Counted from the first letter of the stretch, positions 7,720 to 17,083 are shown. The stretch is 64,000 nt of DNA from Bog-473 sp963788585 (GCA_963788585.1 CAWBHA010000006.1:1-64000); one strand, 5' to 3'. Notes: generated from the sequence alone by a model not told the origin. Numbers and translations are program-made.

Positions 7720-7877
7720 CGGCCAGTAGCGTAGGGCGCCGTGCCGACTGAGGTCACCGCGAATTTCGCCGCGCCTCCCGACGGCACGGTTCTGCGCCGA
7801 GCCCGCATGGCGCGGCCCTCGGAGAGGCGGGTCGGGGTGCCGCACCAGTCTCCTCGTTCCCCGTTCACCGGGCACCG

Positions 7878-8861
7878 GTGAGCCCGCCGTTGAAAGTGTG
7901 GGTCGCGGGCGCGCGCCCGCGGACGCTGCCCGCGGCGATCGTCCCGGTCGTCGTGGGAACGGCCGCGGGCTACCTCTCGAGCGGCCACCTGGTCCTGACC
8001 CTCGCCGGGAGGTCGAGCGGCTGTTCGCCCGGGCTGTGCGCCGACTTCGACCGGCAGCTGTCGTGGCTGAACGCGGTGCTGGCGCTGATCGTCGCCCTGG
8101 CCATCCAAATCGGCACGAACTACGTCAACGACTATGCCGACGGCGTCCGGGGTACCGACGAGCAGCGCGTCGGTCCCGTCCGGCTGGTGGCCGGAAAACT
8201 CGCCACCGTACGCGAGGTCAAGATCGCCGCGCTGGGCGCCTTCGGCGTCGCCGGCGTGGCAGGCCTCGTCTTGGCGGCCAGGGTGACGTGGTGGTTCATC
8301 CCGCTCGGACTGCTGTGCGGCTTGGCGGGCTGGGCCTACACCGGCGGCCCGCGGCCCTACGGCTATCTGGGTTTCGGGGAGGTGTTCGTCTTCGTGTTCT
8401 TCGGCCTGGTGGCCACCGCCGGGTCGGCCTACGTCCAACACGCCCCGTTCGTCGTGGACGTGGCGGGCCACCTCTTCTCCTACGGCTACGACTGGGCCTT
8501 CGCGCTCTGGGTGGGCGTGCCCCTGGGTCTCCTTGCGGCGGCGCTCTTGGAGGCCAACAACCTGCGGGACATCGAGACGGACGCCGAGTCGGGCAAGAAG
8601 ACGTTGGCGGTGCGCCTCGGCCGGCGCCGGGCCGGGCTCTGCTACGGCTTCACCTTGCTGGGCGCCGCCGTCGCCATCGGCGTCCTGTTCCACTTCCGTC
8701 CATGGGCACTCCTGGCCCTCGCCGCGGCGCCGCTCGCCGTTCCTCCCACGCGCTTGGCCCTGAGCGACGCGAAGGGGCGGAGCCTGCTGCCCATGCTGGC
8801 GGCGACGGCCCGGCTTCAGCTGGCCGTCGGGCTGCTCCTGACGATCGGATTGCTCATCTGA
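7878..8861 (+). CDS. menA: 1,4-dihydroxy-2-naphthoate prenyltransferase
   Basis: 327-residue UbiA-family integral membrane enzyme that attaches the isoprenoid tail to dihydroxynaphthoate in menaquinone synthesis. The Mg-binding motif NYVNDYADGVRGTD and the second acidic motif NNLRDIETDAESGKKT are intact. About eight hydrophobic helices follow. A loop with two Cys (SSGCSPGLCADFD) lies between helices 1 and 2. It starts with GTG, divergent from menE, and its 3' end overlaps the menH 3' end by 8 nt. Confidence 0.92.
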   Translation: MSPPLKVWVAGARPRTLPAAIVPVVVGTAAGYLSSGHLVLTLAGRSSGCSPGLCADFDRQLSWLNAVLALIVALAIQIGTNYVNDYADGVRGTDEQRVGPVRLVAGKLATVREVKIAALGAFGVAGVAGLVLAARVTWWFIPLGLLCGLAGWAYTGGPRPYGYLGFGEVFVFVFFGLVATAGSAYVQHAPFVVDVAGHLFSYGYDWAFALWVGVPLGLLAAALLEANNLRDIETDAESGKKTLAVRLGRRRAGLCYGFTLLGAAVAIGVLFHFRPWALLALAAAPLAVPPTRLALSDAKGRSLLPMLAATARLQLAVGLLLTIGLLI

Positions 8862-9639
8862 GGCCCGGTTCGAATGACTCGAGCCAGTGCTCCACGATCC
8901 GCCACGCCGGGACGGGCTGCGCCAGGTGGACCGCGTGACCCCCGCCCGGGACGAGCGAGGCAACGCCGCGCGGTGCGAGCGTCGCCAGTCGGAGGGCGTG
9001 CGAGGCGAAGCGCGTGTCGTCCGCGCCGGCCAGGGCCAGCAGCGGGCTCGCCAGGTCCGGGAGTCGGCCCCACAGCGGCTCCTGCGACCCCGCGCCGCAC
9101 AGGCGGAGGCTCGACGCCAGCCCCGCCGCCGTGTTCCGGCGGCGCTCGGCAGCCCCGGCGGCGTCGGTGGCGGACAGGCGGGCGAAGAGCGGCCCCGCCA
9201 GCCAGCGCGCCAGGAACTCGTCCACCTCGCCCGTCGCCTCGAGATCTTCGGCCAGCGCCTCGTCGCGGTGTCGCCGGCGTGCGCGCGCCTCGGTGTCCTC
9301 GATCCCGCCCGTGCCACCGATGCAGATCACGCTGCGTACGTCGAGATATGTTCCCGTGACGACGTGCAGGGCCACGCGCGCACCCAGCGAGTAGCCCAGC
9401 ACGTCACATGCGGCGTCCCCGACGGTGGCGCGCGCCGCCTCGGTCACCAGCTCCGCCGTCGCCCGCAGGTCGGCCCGCACCGGGTCCGATCCCGCATGGC
9501 CGGGGAGATCGACGGCGACGACGGTGCGCGACGCCGCCAGTCGCTCACCGAAGGGCCCCCACAGCCGCCCGGTCTGGGTGAAGCCGTGCAGCGCGACCAG
9601 GGGCGGACCCGACCCGCGCACCTCGACGTGGAGTGCCAC
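8854..9639 (-). CDS. menH: alpha/beta hydrolase, probable MenH
   Basis: 261 residues. The oxyanion region LVALHGFTQTGRLWGPF, the nucleophile elbow GYSLGAR (Ser), the acid in LALAGADDTRF and the histidine in GGGHAVHLAQP form a complete triad. It fits 2-succinyl-6-hydroxy-2,4-cyclohexadiene-1-carboxylate synthase, which acts directly after MenD. MenH-like hydrolases are hard to tell from other lipase-like enzymes, and the call rests partly on being next to menD. Starts with GTG; TACGCT (9648-9653 on this strand) is 8 nt upstream. Only 5 bp separate its start from the divergent menD start. Confidence 0.8.
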   Translation of the reverse strand: MALHVEVRGSGPPLVALHGFTQTGRLWGPFGERLAASRTVVAVDLPGHAGSDPVRADLRATAELVTEAARATVGDAACDVLGYSLGARVALHVVTGTYLDVRSVICIGGTGGIEDTEARARRRHRDEALAEDLEATGEVDEFLARWLAGPLFARLSATDAAGAAERRRNTAAGLASSLRLCGAGSQEPLWGRLPDLASPLLALAGADDTRFASHALRLATLAPRGVASLVPGGGHAVHLAQPVPAWRIVEHWLESFEPGLR

Positions 9640-9644
9640 CGCGG

Positions 9645-11304
9645 GTGAGCGTACAGGCCACCTTCAGCGCCACCCTGGTGGAAGAGTGGGCGCGCCTCGG
9701 GGTGACGGATGCCGTCATCTGCCCAGGCTCGCGCTCGACGCCGCTCGCGCTGGCCCTCACGGCGCGCCTGCGGACGCACGTGCGCCTGGACGAACGGAGT
9801 GCGGGCTTCTATGCGCTGGGGGTCGCGCTGGGCGACGCGGCGCCCCGCCGTGGTCTGCGTCACCAGCGGCACCGCGGCGGCGGAGCTCCATGCGGCCGTC
9901 GTAGAGGCGCACCACGGCCGGGTGCCGCTCATCGTGTGTACGGCGGACCGACCGCCCGAGTTGCAGGACACCGGGGCGCCGCAGACGATCGAGCAAGTCG
10001 GCCTGTTCGGCGCGGCCACCAGGTGGGCGGTGTCGCCGGGAGTGCCCTCGGAGGAGCAGCGGGCGACCTGGAGGCCGCTCGCGGTGCGGGCGCACGCCGA
10101 AGCGGTGCACGGGCCGGCCGGGCCGGGACCGGTCCATCTCAACCTGGCGTTCCGCGAGCCGCTCACCGGTGCCGCCGGCGTGCTCCCGGACCGCCCCGGA
10201 CCCGTCATGGCGGGACCGGGACCGGGTGTGACGGTGGGGCCCGTGTCGGTCGAGCCGTTGCGCGGGCGTGGTGTGCTCATCGTCGGAGGCCTGGCGCCCC
10301 AGCCTCCCGATCCCCGTCGGATTCGCGCGCTAGGGGAGCGGCTGGGGTGGCCGGTGATGGCCGACCCGCTCTCGGGGAGCAGGATCGTGGGGAGCGTGGC
10401 CGCGGCGGATGCGATCGTGCGCACCGGACCGCCGCTGCCCGAGTCCGTCGTCCTGCTCGGCGCGCCGTGGTTGTCCCGGGCCCTGGGCACGTATGTCGCC
10501 TTGGCGGCCGCGGCCGGCGCGCGGGTGGTGGTGGTCGACCCCTGGGGGCAGTGGACCGACCCGTCACGGGTGGCAACGGAGTTCCACCGGGTTGACGTCG
10601 ACGCGTGGTTGGCCGACGCCGCCCAGCACGGCGTGCCCTGCGACCCGGAGTGGCTGCACTCCTGGCGAGAGCGCGAGGTGCGGGCGCAGGGGGCCATCGA
10701 TGCCGTGCTGGGCACCGACCTCAGCGAGCCGCAGGTCGCCCGGACCGTCTTCCGGCGTGCGGTCGGCATCGGAGCCACCGTTGTCGTCTCGGCGTCGATG
10801 CCCATCCGGGACCTCGAATGGTACGCGGAGAGCGTCGCCGAACCGCCGCGCGTCCTGGCCAACCGCGGCGCCAACGGGATCGACGGCGTGGTCTCGACCG
10901 CACTGGGCGTCGCAGCGGGAACGGGACGGACGCTGGCGCTGCTGGGCGACCTCGCCTTCCTCCACGACGTGTCGGGTCTGGTCAACCTGCCGGCGGTCCC
11001 CTGCACCTTTGTGGTCGTCGACAACGGCGGCGGCGGGATCTTCTCGTTCCTGCCTCAGGCGACGTCGCTCGGGCACCAGGAGTTCGAGCACCTCTTCGGA
11101 ACCCCGCCGCGGAGCGACCTGGGCGCGGTGGCGCGCGGGTTCGGCTTGGTCGTGCACGAGGTGACCGCGCTCTCCGAGCTCGAGGCAGTGCTGGCCGACG
11201 TTGCACCCACGCCGGCGGTGGTTCGGGTCCGCGTGCCGGGGCGAGCGGAGAATGTCGCCCTGCACGACGCGATCAACGAGGCGGTCCGTCTCGCGCTGAG
11301 CTGA
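9645..11304 (+). CDS. menD: SEPHCHC synthase MenD (frame broken once)
   Basis: Thiamine-diphosphate enzyme joining isochorismate and 2-oxoglutarate, the first committed step of menaquinone synthesis. The N-terminus reads ATLVEEWARLGVTDAVICPG-like sequence with PGSRSTPLALAL; later come RPAVVCVTSGTAAAELHAAV, the central domain, and the ThDP region GDLAFLHDVSGLVNLP with VVVDNGGGGIFSFLP. One frame covers the start to about 9840 (through ALGVALGDA) and another the rest (from RPAVV). Removing one G of the GG at about 9840 restores a continuous protein of about 552 residues. The GTG at 9645 gives the usual MenD N-terminus. An indel error is more likely than a real break. Confidence 0.9.
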
Positions 11305-12451
11305 AGACCGGCGACGGTGTCGACGTCGAGAGCCGCCCGGTCGGGCTCCGGAACGTCAGCTCCACGTTGGCGTCTCCGGAGACCTTCCACCCGAGCTCGT
11401 GGACGTGGCGGTGATGTTGGTCACAGAGCTCGACCAGGTTGGACAGGTCGGTCGTCCCGTTGTCGACCCAGTGCCGGACGTGGTGCACGTCGGTGAACTC
11501 GGTGTGGGTGCAGCCCGGGAAGCGACACCCCTTGTCCCGACGGCGGATCTCGATCCGTTGCGCAGCACTCGGATCACGCCGGGTCCGCCCGAGGCTCAGG
11601 CTCTGGCCGCCGGGGCCATCGGCCGAGACCAGGAGCTTGGCGTCGCAGGCCAATCGGCGAGCCACCTCGCGGGACACCGGCCCCAACACGTCGAGCTCGG
11701 CGCCCCCCGATCCTCCGCCCAGGAAATGCAGGTCGGCATGGACGACGACGGTCGGCCGGTTGCGCCGAGCCCCGCCGGCGCGGGGCGCCCCGGTCGACGC
11801 GGCGCGTCCGTCCTCGGCGTCGCTCTTGCACACGGCGACCAGGGCGTCGGCCATCCGCTGGTCGAAGGGCCTGCGATCCCGCCGGCGCAGCGTCGCCCGC
11901 TCCAGCAGCGACCGCTTGACCACCAGGTACTGGTCCTCGGGGAGCACTCCCGCCAGGCTGCGCCGTCGGTCGTTGAAACGGAGGAAGCGGCGGGCGTAGG
12001 CCCCCGACGCCTGCTGGTCGGACTGGTCGCGGGCGGCCGTGGCAAGCTCTCGGACCTGCTTGGCCGACCAGTGCGTCGCCTGCTCCGCCAGTGCCGCATC
12101 GGTTTCGGGCTTGGCCACCTCGACCAGGGGCTTGACCTGGTCGAACGACAGCTTCCCCTGCGACAAGGCGCCCGAGATGCTCGGTAGCCGCTGCAGCTTC
12201 CCGGCCGCGGTCACCCATTCCCTCGCCGTCGCCGCGGTGACGCCGCAGCGCTGGACCAGCCAGGCGACCATGGACGTGGCGCCGTCGACCCGCCAGGCTT
12301 TGCGGCGGTCGAGTTCGACGACGGCGGCCAACAACTGGCTCTGGTGGGCGGAGATCGCCCGGTGGTGCTGGGTGACGCTGGCGACGAGGCTCTCGGTTCG
12401 CCGGGACACGGAATCGGGTCGTGGTCCGTCTCGGACGGTCGTCGCTGGCAT
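11273..12451 (-). CDS. DUF222 and HNH endonuclease domain protein (13E12 type)
   Basis: 392 residues. An N-terminal DUF222 region (SVTQHHRAISAHQSQLLAAV, then VTAATAREWVTAAGKLQRLP) is followed by a C-terminal HNH nuclease motif: CRFPGCTHTEFTDVHHVRHW, then LVELCDQHHRHVHE. This is the multicopy actinobacterial 13E12 repeat family, which behaves like a mobile or selfish gene but whose biological role is unsettled. An upstream GTG/ATG at 12508 is also possible and would overlap the neighbour by 28 nt. It overlaps the 3' end of menD on the opposite strand by 32 nt. Confidence 0.82.
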   Translation of the reverse strand: MPATTVRDGPRPDSVSRRTESLVASVTQHHRAISAHQSQLLAAVVELDRRKAWRVDGATSMVAWLVQRCGVTAATAREWVTAAGKLQRLPSISGALSQGKLSFDQVKPLVEVAKPETDAALAEQATHWSAKQVRELATAARDQSDQQASGAYARRFLRFNDRRRSLAGVLPEDQYLVVKRSLLERATLRRRDRRPFDQRMADALVAVCKSDAEDGRAASTGAPRAGGARRNRPTVVVHADLHFLGGGSGGAELDVLGPVSREVARRLACDAKLLVSADGPGGQSLSLGRTRRDPSAAQRIEIRRRDKGCRFPGCTHTEFTDVHHVRHWVDNGTTDLSNLVELCDQHHRHVHELGWKVSGDANVELTFRSPTGRLSTSTPSPVFSSARDGPPR

Positions 12452-12480
12452 CGGCAATGAACGGTCGCACGCCGCGCCGA

Positions 12481-13974
12481 TCAGCGGTACCGATCGGCGG
12501 GGACCCATTCACCGTGGCTGCGGAAGGGCAGTCGCTCGGGCAGGTGGACGATCGCCTCGGGAGGACGTCGTCCTAACGCCGAGGCATCGAGGACGTAGAG
12601 ATCACTGGCTTGCCGGTCGGGGTCGTCGACCACCGTCAGCAGCCAGCCTTCGTCGTCGCCGTCCCCGTCGGCCGCTCGCACGAACAGCGGCTCACTCGCG
12701 GTGCGGTCCGGGCCTGGCGTCCACGCCACGACCTCGTCGCGCGTGAAATCGAATTTGAGCAACCCCGTCTGGGTCACCGCGTCGGGCTCCGACGCAGCGG
12801 CATCCCAGGCGAGCTCCACGCTGTAGCCGTGGCGGAAGGTGCCGCCCTCGCAGGCCGCATCGAGGCGTGGATACTCGACGTGCCGTTCGTCGACCTGGAA
12901 CCGCTCCACGTCCGTGCCCACGATCCGCCAGCGCTCCAAGACGGCCAGCCCGTGATTGACCGCCGTGCGGCCGAGCCCGGCCGGAGCGACCACGGAGGCG
13001 CCCACGTCGACGAGTTGCCCGGCCTCGGGAGCCTCGTAGCGACAGACGTACACGACGATGGCGGGACCGCCGCCGCCACCGATGCCATCCGCGTCCTCAC
13101 CGCCCCGCCCCGCGTGACCACCGGGCTCCTCGTAGGCGCCGAGGACGTGCGTCACCAGGCAGGGTTCGAGCCGGAACCACCGCACCGCGCCGCCGTCCCC
13201 GCCGCGGGGCACCACGCCCATCCAGGTGTCGCCGCCCGGCACCCACCCGTAGGGCACGGGGCTCGCGGCGCCCGGACCGCGCAACGCCTCGGTTGGCGAC
13301 TCGATGAACACCACGTGCCCGGCCGTGACCCCGATGTCGTGCTGCCACGTCGCCCGTTCCAGCTCGACCGCCTGGGCCGTCCGCAACGCGCCGCTCGCGT
13401 CCCACTCGCCGATACGCAGCCTGACGCCATCGTCCTCCGGCCCGTCCGCCGCCCCTTCCGGGCCGTCCTCTCGCCCTTCCCGGCGCGCCGGGTCGTCGAC
13501 GGCGAACAGCACGCGCCCGCCGTCGGCGGCCAGGCGGTGTACGTGGGAGGCGATCGGCACCGTCAACCCGCCCGCGAATTCCTCGGGTGCGAGCAGCCGC
13601 GAGTACTGCGACGGCATGCCGCTCTCCGGGAGGGCCAGCACCGCCCCCGCGTGCCAGAAGACCCCGGCGTCGGCGTCCGAGGCCTGGCGGCGATACGACA
13701 CCGCCTTGCCGTCTCGCAACTCCACCGCGTGGAGCTCGCCGCGTCGCGCCACCGCACCGTCGGCCCCGACCGCGTCACCGACCGCGTCACCGACCGTGTC
13801 ACCGACCGTGTCACCGGCCGTGCCTCCGGCCGTGGCACCGGCCGGCCCGACGCGGTAGAGCATCCCCTGGAGATCCGGCGGCAGTGCGCCCTCCATGGGC
13901 AGCGGGAGCTCCCCGTCGTTCTCGGCCCCGAAGCCGATCACCGCACGGCCTCGCCGCGGTGCGGCCCGAACCAT
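12481..13974 (-). CDS. carotenoid-cleavage-type oxygenase (RPE65/CCD family)
   Basis: 497-residue seven-bladed propeller oxygenase. It starts in the family way (LPLPMEGALPPDLQGMLYRV). The four iron-binding His regions can be matched: ASHVHRLAADGG, WQHDIGVTAGHVVF, LVTHVLGAYEEP and the C-terminal FRSHGEWVPADRY. The family cleaves carotenoid or stilbene double bonds with O2; the substrate cannot be read. An unusual repeat-coded insert of GDTV/GDAV units follows the first strand (see repeat at 13772-13843). It is divergent from tyrS across 65 bp. Confidence 0.85.
   Translation of the reverse strand: MVRAAPRRGRAVIGFGAENDGELPLPMEGALPPDLQGMLYRVGPAGATAGGTAGDTVGDTVGDAVGDAVGADGAVARRGELHAVELRDGKAVSYRRQASDADAGVFWHAGAVLALPESGMPSQYSRLLAPEEFAGGLTVPIASHVHRLAADGGRVLFAVDDPARREGREDGPEGAADGPEDDGVRLRIGEWDASGALRTAQAVELERATWQHDIGVTAGHVVFIESPTEALRGPGAASPVPYGWVPGGDTWMGVVPRGGDGGAVRWFRLEPCLVTHVLGAYEEPGGHAGRGGEDADGIGGGGGPAIVVYVCRYEAPEAGQLVDVGASVVAPAGLGRTAVNHGLAVLERWRIVGTDVERFQVDERHVEYPRLDAACEGGTFRHGYSVELAWDAAASEPDAVTQTGLLKFDFTRDEVVAWTPGPDRTASEPLFVRAADGDGDDEGWLLTVVDDPDRQASDLYVLDASALGRRPPEAIVHLPERLPFRSHGEWVPADRYR
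13772..13843. repeat. 12-bp tandem repeat inside the CCD-family gene
   Basis: Six units of 12 bp: GCGTCACCGACC twice, GTGTCACCGACC, GTGTCACCGGCC, then two decayed units. On the minus strand they code for repeated Gly-Asp-Thr/Ala-Val. The units diverge gradually toward one end. Because 12 is a multiple of 3, copy-number change would keep the frame. Confidence 0.85.
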
Positions 13975-14039
13975 CCCGACGCGGCAGATGCAGGCTCCAT
14001 GCGGCCGAACAACCTACCTGCGTATGGCAGCATCAAGGC

Positions 14040-15305
14040 ATGCCCACGCTCTCGGAGGACCTCGCCTTCCGCGGCCTGATCCACCAGGTGACCGACCCCG
14101 AACTGCCCAAGCGCCTGGACCAGCCGGGGCTGACGGTCTACGCCGGCTTCGACCCGACGGCCGACAGCCTCCACGTGGGCAACCTCCTCCAGCTCTGCAC
14201 GCTGCGGCGGTTCCAGGACGGCGGGCACACGCCCATCTCGCTGGCCGGGGGCGGCACGGGCGTCATTGGCGACCCGGGCGGCAAGCAGGACGAGCGACAG
14301 CTCCTCGACCTCGACACCATCGCGGTCTACCTCGAGGGCATCCGTCGCCAGCTGGGCCAGTTCCTCGACCTCGACCACGCCCTGTTGCTGAACAACGCCG
14401 ACTGGCTCGGCACCATGTCGACCCTCGAGTACCTGCGCGACGTCGGCAAGCACTTCACCGTCAACCAGATGGTGGGCAAGGAGTCGGTCAAGGCCCGCTT
14501 CGAGCGGCCCGATCAGGGGATCAGCTACACCGAGTTCAGCTACATGCTGCTGCAGGCCTATGACTTCTACCGGCTGCACGTCGACCACGGGTGCGAGGTG
14601 CAGTTCGGCGGGAGCGACCAGTGGGGCAACATCACGATGGGCGTCGAGTACGTCCGCAAGATGTGCGGCGACGAGGTCTGGGGTTTCACCACCCCCCTCA
14701 TCGTCAAGCCCGACGGGACCAAGTACGGCAAGAGCGAGTCGGGCACGGTCTGGCTCGATGCGCAGCGCACGTCGCCCTTCGCCATGTACCAATTCTTCGT
14801 GAACACCCCCGACGAGCAGGTCGGCGAGCTCTTGCGGTTCCTCACCTTCCTCGACCACGACGAGATCCGGGCCCTCGACGCGGAGACCGCCGAGCACCCG
14901 CAGCGCCGCGCCGCCCAGCGGGCACTGGCCCGCGCCGTGGTCACGCTCGTCCACGGGGCGGCGGAAGTGGCCAAGTGCGAGGAGGCGTCCGCCGCGCTCT
15001 TCGGGGAGGAGATTGGCGGCCTCAGCGAAGAGATGTTGCTCGCCGTGACCGAGGATGCGCCCACCTCGTCCGTGCCCCGAAGCGAGCTCCTCGACAATCT
15101 GACCCTGGTGGACCTGCTCGAGCGCACCGGGCTCGCCCGGTCGAAGGGCGAGGCGCGGCGCACCATCGACCAGGGGGGCGCCTACGTCAACAACGTCCGG
15201 CAGACCGAGACGGAACGGGCCTTCGGAACCGGCGACCTCTTGCACGATCGCTACGTCGTCCTCAGGAGCGGCCGGCGGAAGGTCCACATCGTCAGGGCCA
15301 CATGA
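14040..15305 (+). CDS. tyrS: tyrosyl-tRNA synthetase
   Basis: 421 residues, class Ic synthetase charging tRNA-Tyr. The tyrosine pocket VYAGFDPTADSLHVGNLLQL includes the HIGH-like HVGN (45-48). GSDQWGNI and the KMSKS-like DGTKYGKSESG follow, and the C-terminal S4 RNA-binding domain includes ARSKGEARRTIDQGGAYVNN. Length and motif order are those of the TyrRS common to bacteria. I see no T-box leader in the 65 bp upstream. Its stop overlaps the next start (ATGA). Confidence 0.96.
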   Translation: MPTLSEDLAFRGLIHQVTDPELPKRLDQPGLTVYAGFDPTADSLHVGNLLQLCTLRRFQDGGHTPISLAGGGTGVIGDPGGKQDERQLLDLDTIAVYLEGIRRQLGQFLDLDHALLLNNADWLGTMSTLEYLRDVGKHFTVNQMVGKESVKARFERPDQGISYTEFSYMLLQAYDFYRLHVDHGCEVQFGGSDQWGNITMGVEYVRKMCGDEVWGFTTPLIVKPDGTKYGKSESGTVWLDAQRTSPFAMYQFFVNTPDEQVGELLRFLTFLDHDEIRALDAETAEHPQRRAAQRALARAVVTLVHGAAEVAKCEEASAALFGEEIGGLSEEMLLAVTEDAPTSSVPRSELLDNLTLVDLLERTGLARSKGEARRTIDQGGAYVNNVRQTETERAFGTGDLLHDRYVVLRSGRRKVHIVRAT

Positions 15306-15817
15306 GCCGCCCCGGCCGCCTCGCGTCCATCGCCCTCGTCCTCACCGCCGCGCTCGCCCTCAGCTCGTGCGCCGGCGCGGACCAGCAGGGGTCGCCGGCC
15401 CATCGCATGTCGGTCTGGGTCAACGGCACGACGTTCGGTGAGGACATCGGGACGCTCGTCGCCGACAACGCCCGCATCGCCAAGGTGGCGCCCAACGGCG
15501 CCGGCGCGCTGCACGCGGCGTGCAGCACCATGATCAACGACGCCGAGATGGCAAACAGCAGCCTCCCCTCGCCCGACCCGACCGTGACCGACCTCTTGAC
15601 CCAGGCCTACGGCCTCGAGGGCACCGCCGGCAACGACTGCTACAACGGAGACTCGGACCACTCGCAACTCGTCACGTCGGAGCGGGACGGCATCAAGGCC
15701 GATGCGCTTTACGAGGAGGTCGTCCAGCAGATCCGCACCATCGACGGCAGGGCGCCCGTGACGACGACGACGTCGGGCAACACCGGCAACTCGGGGGTCG
15801 GGGGCATCTTCGGATGA
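15302..15817 (+). CDS. putative lipoprotein
   Basis: 171 residues. A signal peptide with an Ala/Leu core ends in the lipobox LALSSC, so the mature protein should be lipid-anchored outside the membrane. The mature part contains three Cys beyond the anchor and a Thr/Gly/Asn-rich tail (TTTTSGNTGNSGVGG). No known domain is recognised. It overlaps tyrS by 4 nt and the following gene by 4 nt (ATGA both times), so the three are probably co-transcribed. Confidence 0.75.
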   Translation: MSRPGRLASIALVLTAALALSSCAGADQQGSPAHRMSVWVNGTTFGEDIGTLVADNARIAKVAPNGAGALHAACSTMINDAEMANSSLPSPDPTVTDLLTQAYGLEGTAGNDCYNGDSDHSQLVTSERDGIKADALYEEVVQQIRTIDGRAPVTTTTSGNTGNSGVGGIFG

Positions 15818-16401
15818 GCGGGACCGACGGGGACGACGCCGCCACCACCGACGCGGACGGTGCGGACGGTCCGGACGGTCCGGACGGTGCGAACGAGGAG
15901 CTGGACCGGCACCGCCGGCGGGTGCTGTGGGCACTGCCCACGGGGCTCTACCTCATCGGGAGCCGAGCCGGTGACGACGTCAACCTGATGACGGCCAACC
16001 TGGTCGTGCAGGTGTGCCTGGAGCCCAAGCTGGTGGGCGTGGCGCTCGAACGCGACTCCGTCACGGCCCGGCTCGTGGCGGCGGGCGGGTCCTTCACCGT
16101 GTCGCTGCTCGACCGCGGAGACCGTGACGTGGTGCGGCGCTTCGTCAAGCCGGTGCGCGAGGTCGAACGAGCCCCCGACGGGGCCGTCCTCGCGCTCTCC
16201 GGACACGCCGTCACCGAGGTCGGACCCGGTCGGCTGCCCGTCCTCGCCAACGCGGTCGGCTACCTCCTGTGCACTCGCACCCGCGCCGAGGCCCTGGGAA
16301 GCCACACCTTTTGCATCGGCGAGGTGACCGAGGTCGGTGGCGAGCCGTCGGAGTCCTCGGTGCTGCGCATGGAGGACACGCGCATGCACTACGGCGGCTG
16401 A
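15814..16401 (+). CDS. flavin-reductase-like (FMN-binding split barrel) protein
   Basis: 195 residues. After an acidic Gly/Asp-rich leader of about 28 residues, the flavin reductase-type split barrel is visible: VLWALPTGLYLIGSRAGDDV, NLMTANLVVQVCLEPKLVGV and FTVSLLDRGDRDVVRRFVKP. Such proteins bind FMN and either supply reduced flavin to a partner oxygenase or act as oxidoreductases. No partner oxygenase is adjacent. It starts at an ATG overlapping the lipoprotein stop. Confidence 0.8.
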   Translation: MSGTDGDDAATTDADGADGPDGPDGANEELDRHRRRVLWALPTGLYLIGSRAGDDVNLMTANLVVQVCLEPKLVGVALERDSVTARLVAAGGSFTVSLLDRGDRDVVRRFVKPVREVERAPDGAVLALSGHAVTEVGPGRLPVLANAVGYLLCTRTRAEALGSHTFCIGEVTEVGGEPSESSVLRMEDTRMHYGG

Positions 16402-16420
16402 GGCGTCGGCCCGGCTCGAG

Positions 16421-16657
16421 TCACGCCTTCGTGCCGCCACCGTCCTGAGGTCGCAGGTCGATGCGAAGCGTCAAGATGCCGTCCACGAGCTCGGCCTGGG
16501 CGTCGCCGATCATGGCGAAGTCGGTGTAGTCCCGCTGCGCCTGCTCGCGGAACCGCTGTCGTTCGGGTCCCTCGATCGGCGGCATCCCGCGGTTGCGCAC
16601 GGCCTCGGCCCGTTGGCGGAAGCGCAGGACCATCTCCTGCGGGTCGAAGGGCGTCAC
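16421..16657 (-). CDS. small conserved protein of unknown function
   Basis: 78 residues, beginning VTPFDPQEMVLRFRQRAEAV and ending in IDLRPQDGGGTKA. It is mostly helical, with an Arg-rich first half and an acidic middle (DYTDFAMIGDAQAELVDG). I recall similar small proteins in Acidimicrobiia but no function. The GTG at 16657 is preceded 7 nt upstream by TACGCT (16665-16670 on this strand), fitting a leaderless mRNA, and supports this start over a longer reading. Confidence 0.65.
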   Translation of the reverse strand: MTPFDPQEMVLRFRQRAEAVRNRGMPPIEGPERQRFREQAQRDYTDFAMIGDAQAELVDGILTLRIDLRPQDGGGTKA

Positions 16658-16687
16658 GGCGGCCAGCGTAGAGGTTGAATAGAGGAC

Positions 16688-17083
16688 ATGACCGATGACC
16701 CGACGAGGAGATCCGGCGATGCGACGGGTGTGCCCCTCACCGCGAGCGGCATCGCGGACGAGGTCAGGGATGCCCTCGACCACGGGGACCTCGACCAGCT
16801 GGGCGCTCTCCTGAGCCCGGACGTGCACTGGGGCCCGCCGGGCAGCGCGAAGCCCCCGTGCCGGAACCGTGCCCAGGTGCTGTCGTGGTACGCCAAGGGG
16901 CGAGCAGCGGGCCGGCGCGCCACCGTCACCGAGGTGGAGGTCCACGGCAACGCGCTCTTGGTCGGGCTCCGCCTCGCGGAAGGTCACGATCGTTGGCAGG
17001 TGCTCCGCGTCGGGCCCGACGGCATCAACGACATCCGCGGCTACGAGGACCGGGCGGAGGCCGCACGCGGATTACCCCGCTGA
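16688..17083 (+). CDS. NTF2/SnoaL-like small protein
   Basis: 131 residues. It reads as one alpha+beta cone fold: GIADEVRDALDHGDLDQLGA, LLSPDVHWGPPG, then AQVLSWYAKGRAAGRRATVT. The fold is used for ligand binding or simple isomerase chemistry; the role here is unknown. It is divergent from the 78-residue protein. AGAGGA just before the ATG may be a ribosome-binding site, though a TTGAAT box 7 nt upstream also allows a leaderless start. Confidence 0.75.
   Translation: MTDDPTRRSGDATGVPLTASGIADEVRDALDHGDLDQLGALLSPDVHWGPPGSAKPPCRNRAQVLSWYAKGRAAGRRATVTEVEVHGNALLVGLRLAEGHDRWQVLRVGPDGINDIRGYEDRAEAARGLPR

Noticed and set aside
8860..8890. tRNA T-loop-like GGTTCGAATGAC
   Set aside because: No acceptor or anticodon stem around it; it is the C-terminal coding end of menH.
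13975..14039. T-box leader before tyrS
   Set aside because: Only 65 bp separate the divergent genes and no AGGGUGGNACCGCG-like sequence is present.
12610..14079. Long plus-strand open frame opposite the oxygenase gene
   Set aside because: It is an antisense shadow in high-GC DNA; the minus-strand frame has the family motifs.
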